Positions 39,497 to 42,078 of a DNA stretch of 42,078 nucleotides are shown in pieces. Made by a program: the position numbers and the translations under genes. Below the pieces are notes generated by a model. It was not told the DNA's origin. It did not search any database and saw nothing but the letters and a program-made list of their open reading frames with translations. This DNA is from Rhodopirellula sp. (lineage in GTDB: Bacteria > Planctomycetota > Planctomycetia > Pirellulales > Pirellulaceae): the NCBI GenBank assembly GCA_024644085.1, contig JAHELS010000025.1, forward strand, positions 3,557 through 45,634, written 5' to 3'. Each line of letters opens with the position of its first letter. Positions within the stretch are counted from its first letter, which is position 1.

Positions 39497-39541
39497 AACT
39501 TATAGTTCGGACTCCTGCGTGAAATCCGACTAATGCAAGTT
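39497..39541. promoter_or_regulatory. Imperfect dyad, candidate LysR operator
   Basis: The left arm AACTTATAGTTCGGA (39497-39511) and the right arm TCCGACTAATGCAAGTT (39525-39541) are imperfect inverse copies: the reverse complement of the right arm reads AACTTGCATTAGTCGGA. The centres are about 28-30 bases apart and the site begins 7 bases from the LysR start codon. LysR proteins usually bind such interrupted dyads. Confidence 0.5.
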
Positions 39542-39575
39542 AAGCGCGGTCGCCAATGGCGTCAAGCGGTCAGCA

Positions 39576-39836
39576 TCAGGCCGCGGCCCGGCGGAATCGC
39601 CTCGGCAGTGTAAATGCGTACAGGATTGTGATCAAACCGATGCTCAATACCGCCCAGGGGAACCATTCTTCGGGCTGCCAAAGACGAATATTGGCCGAGG
39701 GGGCATTGATCGGATTGAGGAAGGTCGATGCTCGCGTCTCGGAGGCTGAGTAGAAACTCGCGCTATCAATCAGCAGGCATTCGACGCCCACGATGATGGC
39801 CATGAGACCGACTGCGATGAAGATGGAACGCCACAT
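39576..39836 (-). CDS. Small two-helix membrane protein of unknown function
   Basis: An 86-residue protein with hydrophobic segments at about 5-23 and 59-77, and a basic C-terminus (RRFRRAAA). The loop between them (about 24-57) is polar and likely outside the cytoplasm. No family recognised. It lies 134 bases after the hemD-hemE gene and 85 bases before the LysR gene, all on minus. A purine-rich stretch (TGCAGGAAA on the coding strand) just upstream of the ATG may be its ribosome binding site. Confidence 0.65.
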   Translation of the reverse strand: MWRSIFIAVGLMAIIVGVECLLIDSASFYSASETRASTFLNPINAPSANIRLWQPEEWFPWAVLSIGLITILYAFTLPRRFRRAAA

Positions 39837-39970
39837 AACAGATTTCCTGCAAGGGAAGGAAGGAAAGCCCTTTCGTCATCCATCGGCATTTGCTCATGGT
39901 GGACCCCAGGTTCAGGCGGTTCCCCCGCATAGGACGCATCACCGGCATTCTCGGAGCGGCAAAGTACCAC

Positions 39971-41896
39971 TCAGGTCGCATTATCGCGTCGAGACAGATC
40001 TTTGACCGACTCGATCAACGCGATGGCGTGCTCGACCGGCGTCTCTTTCAGCACGCCGTGGCCGAGGTTGAAGATGTGTCCGGGCCGACCTGAGACACTC
40101 TGCAGCAGGTGGTCGACCGCATCGCGAATCACATCGGGCTCGGCCAACAGGACGCCGGGATCCAGGTTTCCCTGGACCGAACAATCGTGTCCGATCCTCT
40201 GCCATGCGACATCGAGCGGTATTCGCCAATCGACGCCGACAACGGTCCGCCGGTCACCGCGAAGCAGCGGCAGCAGCTCCGGGTTCCCGGTCGCAAAATT
40301 GATCACAGGCACACCGGGCGCGATCCCCGAGATGATCTGTTTCATCCACGGCAACACATACCTCGAGTAATCATACGGCGAAAGGCATCCCGCCCAACTG
40401 TCAAAGAGTTGGACGCACTGCGCTCCGGCTTCGATCTGGTGATTGAGATAGACCGTGATGGCGTAGGAAAGTTTTTCCATCAATGCATCCCAACCTCCGC
40501 CGTCGCTGTGCATCAGCTTCTTGGTATGCACGTACTGGCGGCTGCCGCCGCCCTCGATCGCGTAACTCGCCAGCGTGAACGGGGCTCCGGCGAATCCGAT
40601 CAACGGAATCGATTCGGGTAGATCTACGCGAGTCTGGCGAACCGTCTCGTAGACAAAGTCGAGTTCTTCGGGATGGTCCAAGTCCTTGACGCGGGCAATG
40701 TCACCAACTTCGCGTACCGGGTTGTGGATCACGGGGCCATCGCCTGGGGCGAATTCGAGTTCAAGCCCCATGGGAACAAGAATCGGCAGCAGATCGGAAA
40801 AAATGATCGCCGCGTCAACACCCAACCGATCGACCGCCGTGCACATGACCTCGCTGCACAGCTTGGGTTGGCGGCAAAGTTCGAGGAACGATTGTTTGGC
40901 GCGTACTTCGCGGTACTCAGCCATGTAGCGTCCGGCTTGTCGCATCAACCACACCGGCGTCCGCTCGGTCGCCTCGCCTCGACATGCCCTCATGAAAAGA
41001 CTGGACTCGGATGCGTGGCCGACACGGTCCTGGCTCGGTGATGTCACGCGCCATCGTCGCTTCGCATCGACCATCGATACACCACGCTTGGCCGATTCAA
41101 TGACCAGGTGGCCCATTTTCGGATGGCTTGGTTCCAGGTCAACGTGGATGTCGCACTCTTCAAGCATCTGCGAGGTCGTTGGACCGATCGACGCGATCAC
41201 GGTGTGGTGAAGACCATCCCGAAGCTCGTCGACGATGCCGAGTTGCTCGGCCATGCGCAGCATGTTGACAACCTGGTGCGCGCTGGTCAAAAGCAACATG
41301 TCGCGCTCGCCTGCTGCGAGCGCACGCACATTGGATTCCAGCGGCCGCGTATCCTCGGGCAACTCCCATCCGTAGACCCTCACTGATTCGACCGTCGCTC
41401 CGCGTGCCTCCAATCCCGCTACCAACGAAGCATTGGTGACGCCATACTCCTGTAATCCGACGACCTGGTTGGCGATGGGGATCTCCGCGTCAATCAATTG
41501 CAGCAATTCTCGCCAAGTGTTTGGTTCGGGAACTTTGTGCGTCGACGTGACACCGAATTCTCGCATCGCTGCAGCCGGCTTCGGCCCGCGGCAAATGGTG
41601 ATCACATCCGACATCGAGTCCAAAAACCGCTGCTGGTCGAGATGTCGTTCGATCGCCCGCATCAAGTAACGAAATCCAACCCCGGTCATCAGGATCACGA
41701 CGCTTACATGCCCGGTCATCAGCCGGTAGGCGAAATCGATGGCACTACGATTCGATTCGATTGGGACCTCGCGCATCGAAGGGCTGACGTGGGCCTCACC
41801 ACCGCTGCGTGTGATCAGGTTCGCCATATCCTCGGCCCTGCGACTTTCCAGCGCAGCGATTCGGAGTCCGGAATAATCAGCGTCAGTTTTTGGCAT
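39971..41896 (-). CDS. hemE: Fused uroporphyrinogen-III synthase and uroporphyrinogen decarboxylase
   Basis: A single 641-residue frame. Residues about 9-272 form a HemD-like two-lobe domain: GLRIAALESRRAEDMANLI, ILMTGVGFRYLM (68-79), the second lobe with VVGLQEYG (145-152) and LLLTSAHQVVNML (201-213), then SIGPTT (236-241). A linker (about 273-297) leads to a full HemE domain (298-641) with MRQAGRYMAEYRE (318-330; R319, R323), FSDLLPI (366-372; D368), GFAGAPFTLASYAIEGGGS, a block in mid-domain, and NLGHGV near the end. HemD closes the tetrapyrrole ring with D-ring inversion; HemE removes four carboxylates to give coproporphyrinogen III. These are consecutive haem pathway steps. ATG at 41896. 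Domain calls are firm for HemE and good for HemD, which is always divergent. Confidence 0.9.
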   Translation of the reverse strand: MPKTDADYSGLRIAALESRRAEDMANLITRSGGEAHVSPSMREVPIESNRSAIDFAYRLMTGHVSVVILMTGVGFRYLMRAIERHLDQQRFLDSMSDVITICRGPKPAAAMREFGVTSTHKVPEPNTWRELLQLIDAEIPIANQVVGLQEYGVTNASLVAGLEARGATVESVRVYGWELPEDTRPLESNVRALAAGERDMLLLTSAHQVVNMLRMAEQLGIVDELRDGLHHTVIASIGPTTSQMLEECDIHVDLEPSHPKMGHLVIESAKRGVSMVDAKRRWRVTSPSQDRVGHASESSLFMRACRGEATERTPVWLMRQAGRYMAEYREVRAKQSFLELCRQPKLCSEVMCTAVDRLGVDAAIIFSDLLPILVPMGLELEFAPGDGPVIHNPVREVGDIARVKDLDHPEELDFVYETVRQTRVDLPESIPLIGFAGAPFTLASYAIEGGGSRQYVHTKKLMHSDGGGWDALMEKLSYAITVYLNHQIEAGAQCVQLFDSWAGCLSPYDYSRYVLPWMKQIISGIAPGVPVINFATGNPELLPLLRGDRRTVVGVDWRIPLDVAWQRIGHDCSVQGNLDPGVLLAEPDVIRDAVDHLLQSVSGRPGHIFNLGHGVLKETPVEHAIALIESVKDLSRRDNAT

Positions 41897-42078
41897 CGAA
41901 AGCGACGAGCGACCGGGTTGGGCAAATGGTAAATTTAACTCGCATTGTAGGGAATTCTCCGCGAGTTACGATGACCATTGCCCATCGCGCAGCAGTACTC
42001 AACTGAGCGACTCGAAACATGGCCCCAATTGATTCACACCCATGCCGCGCAGTCCCGTCAAACGACCTTCGCCCGATC
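41897..42078. other. Right-edge region, possible start of another gene
   Basis: This 182-base stretch is upstream of the hemD-hemE gene. TACAAT on the minus strand (41944-41949) could be its -10, though no good -35 is seen. On plus, ATG codons at 42019 and 42042 open frames that run off the window; neither has enough sequence to judge. Confidence 0.4.

Overview
The window looks like a chromosomal segment of a planctomycete, probably Pirellulaceae (a Rhodopirellula or Rubripirellula type organism). This is an inference from several things seen here: moderately high G+C, few Shine-Dalgarno sites, frequent GTG and TTG starts, short lipoproteins of a kind common in that group, a small Ser/Thr kinase, and a split set of housekeeping genes mixed with many conserved unknowns. 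I see no tRNA, rRNA, IS element, phage gene or CRISPR array.

Layout. Positions 1-1800 hold a MerC-like membrane protein and a TIM-barrel sugar isomerase/epimerase (minus), followed by a minimal Ser/Thr kinase (plus). From 12837 down to 2861 runs one minus-strand block of ten genes. It starts with a compact type II secretion (T2SS)-like pseudopilus set (gspG, H, I, J, K), then a GspL-like PilM/PilN protein and a GspM/PilO protein with an added C-terminal domain, and ends with an NMT1/THI5-type ABC importer (ATPase, permease, lipoprotein). Divergent from gspG is a membrane-anchored coiled-coil protein with a BRCT-like domain. A soluble orphan histidine kinase converges on it across a shared terminator hairpin.

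From 16578 to 26160 a plus-strand run carries a sugar ABC importer (binding protein, double ATPase, permease), a DEAD-box helicase, a YjhG/YagF-type sugar-acid dehydratase, class II fructose-bisphosphate aldolase and an AMP-forming acyl ligase. TatC (minus) overlaps the end of the ligase gene. ManA, a small lipoprotein, an RluB-type pseudouridine synthase and PyrK follow on plus.

From 31132 to 41896 everything is on minus: a proline-rich lipoprotein, glutamate synthase (gltD, gltB), a LysR regulator that may control it, a small two-helix membrane protein, and a single ORF that joins uroporphyrinogen-III synthase to uroporphyrinogen decarboxylase.

The items most worth following up are the HemD-HemE fusion, the condensed T2SS/type IV pilus-like assembly operon with its three-part GspM/PilO protein and EF-hand GspK, the membrane BRCT-like protein next to it, and the LysR-gltBD unit with a clear dyad upstream.
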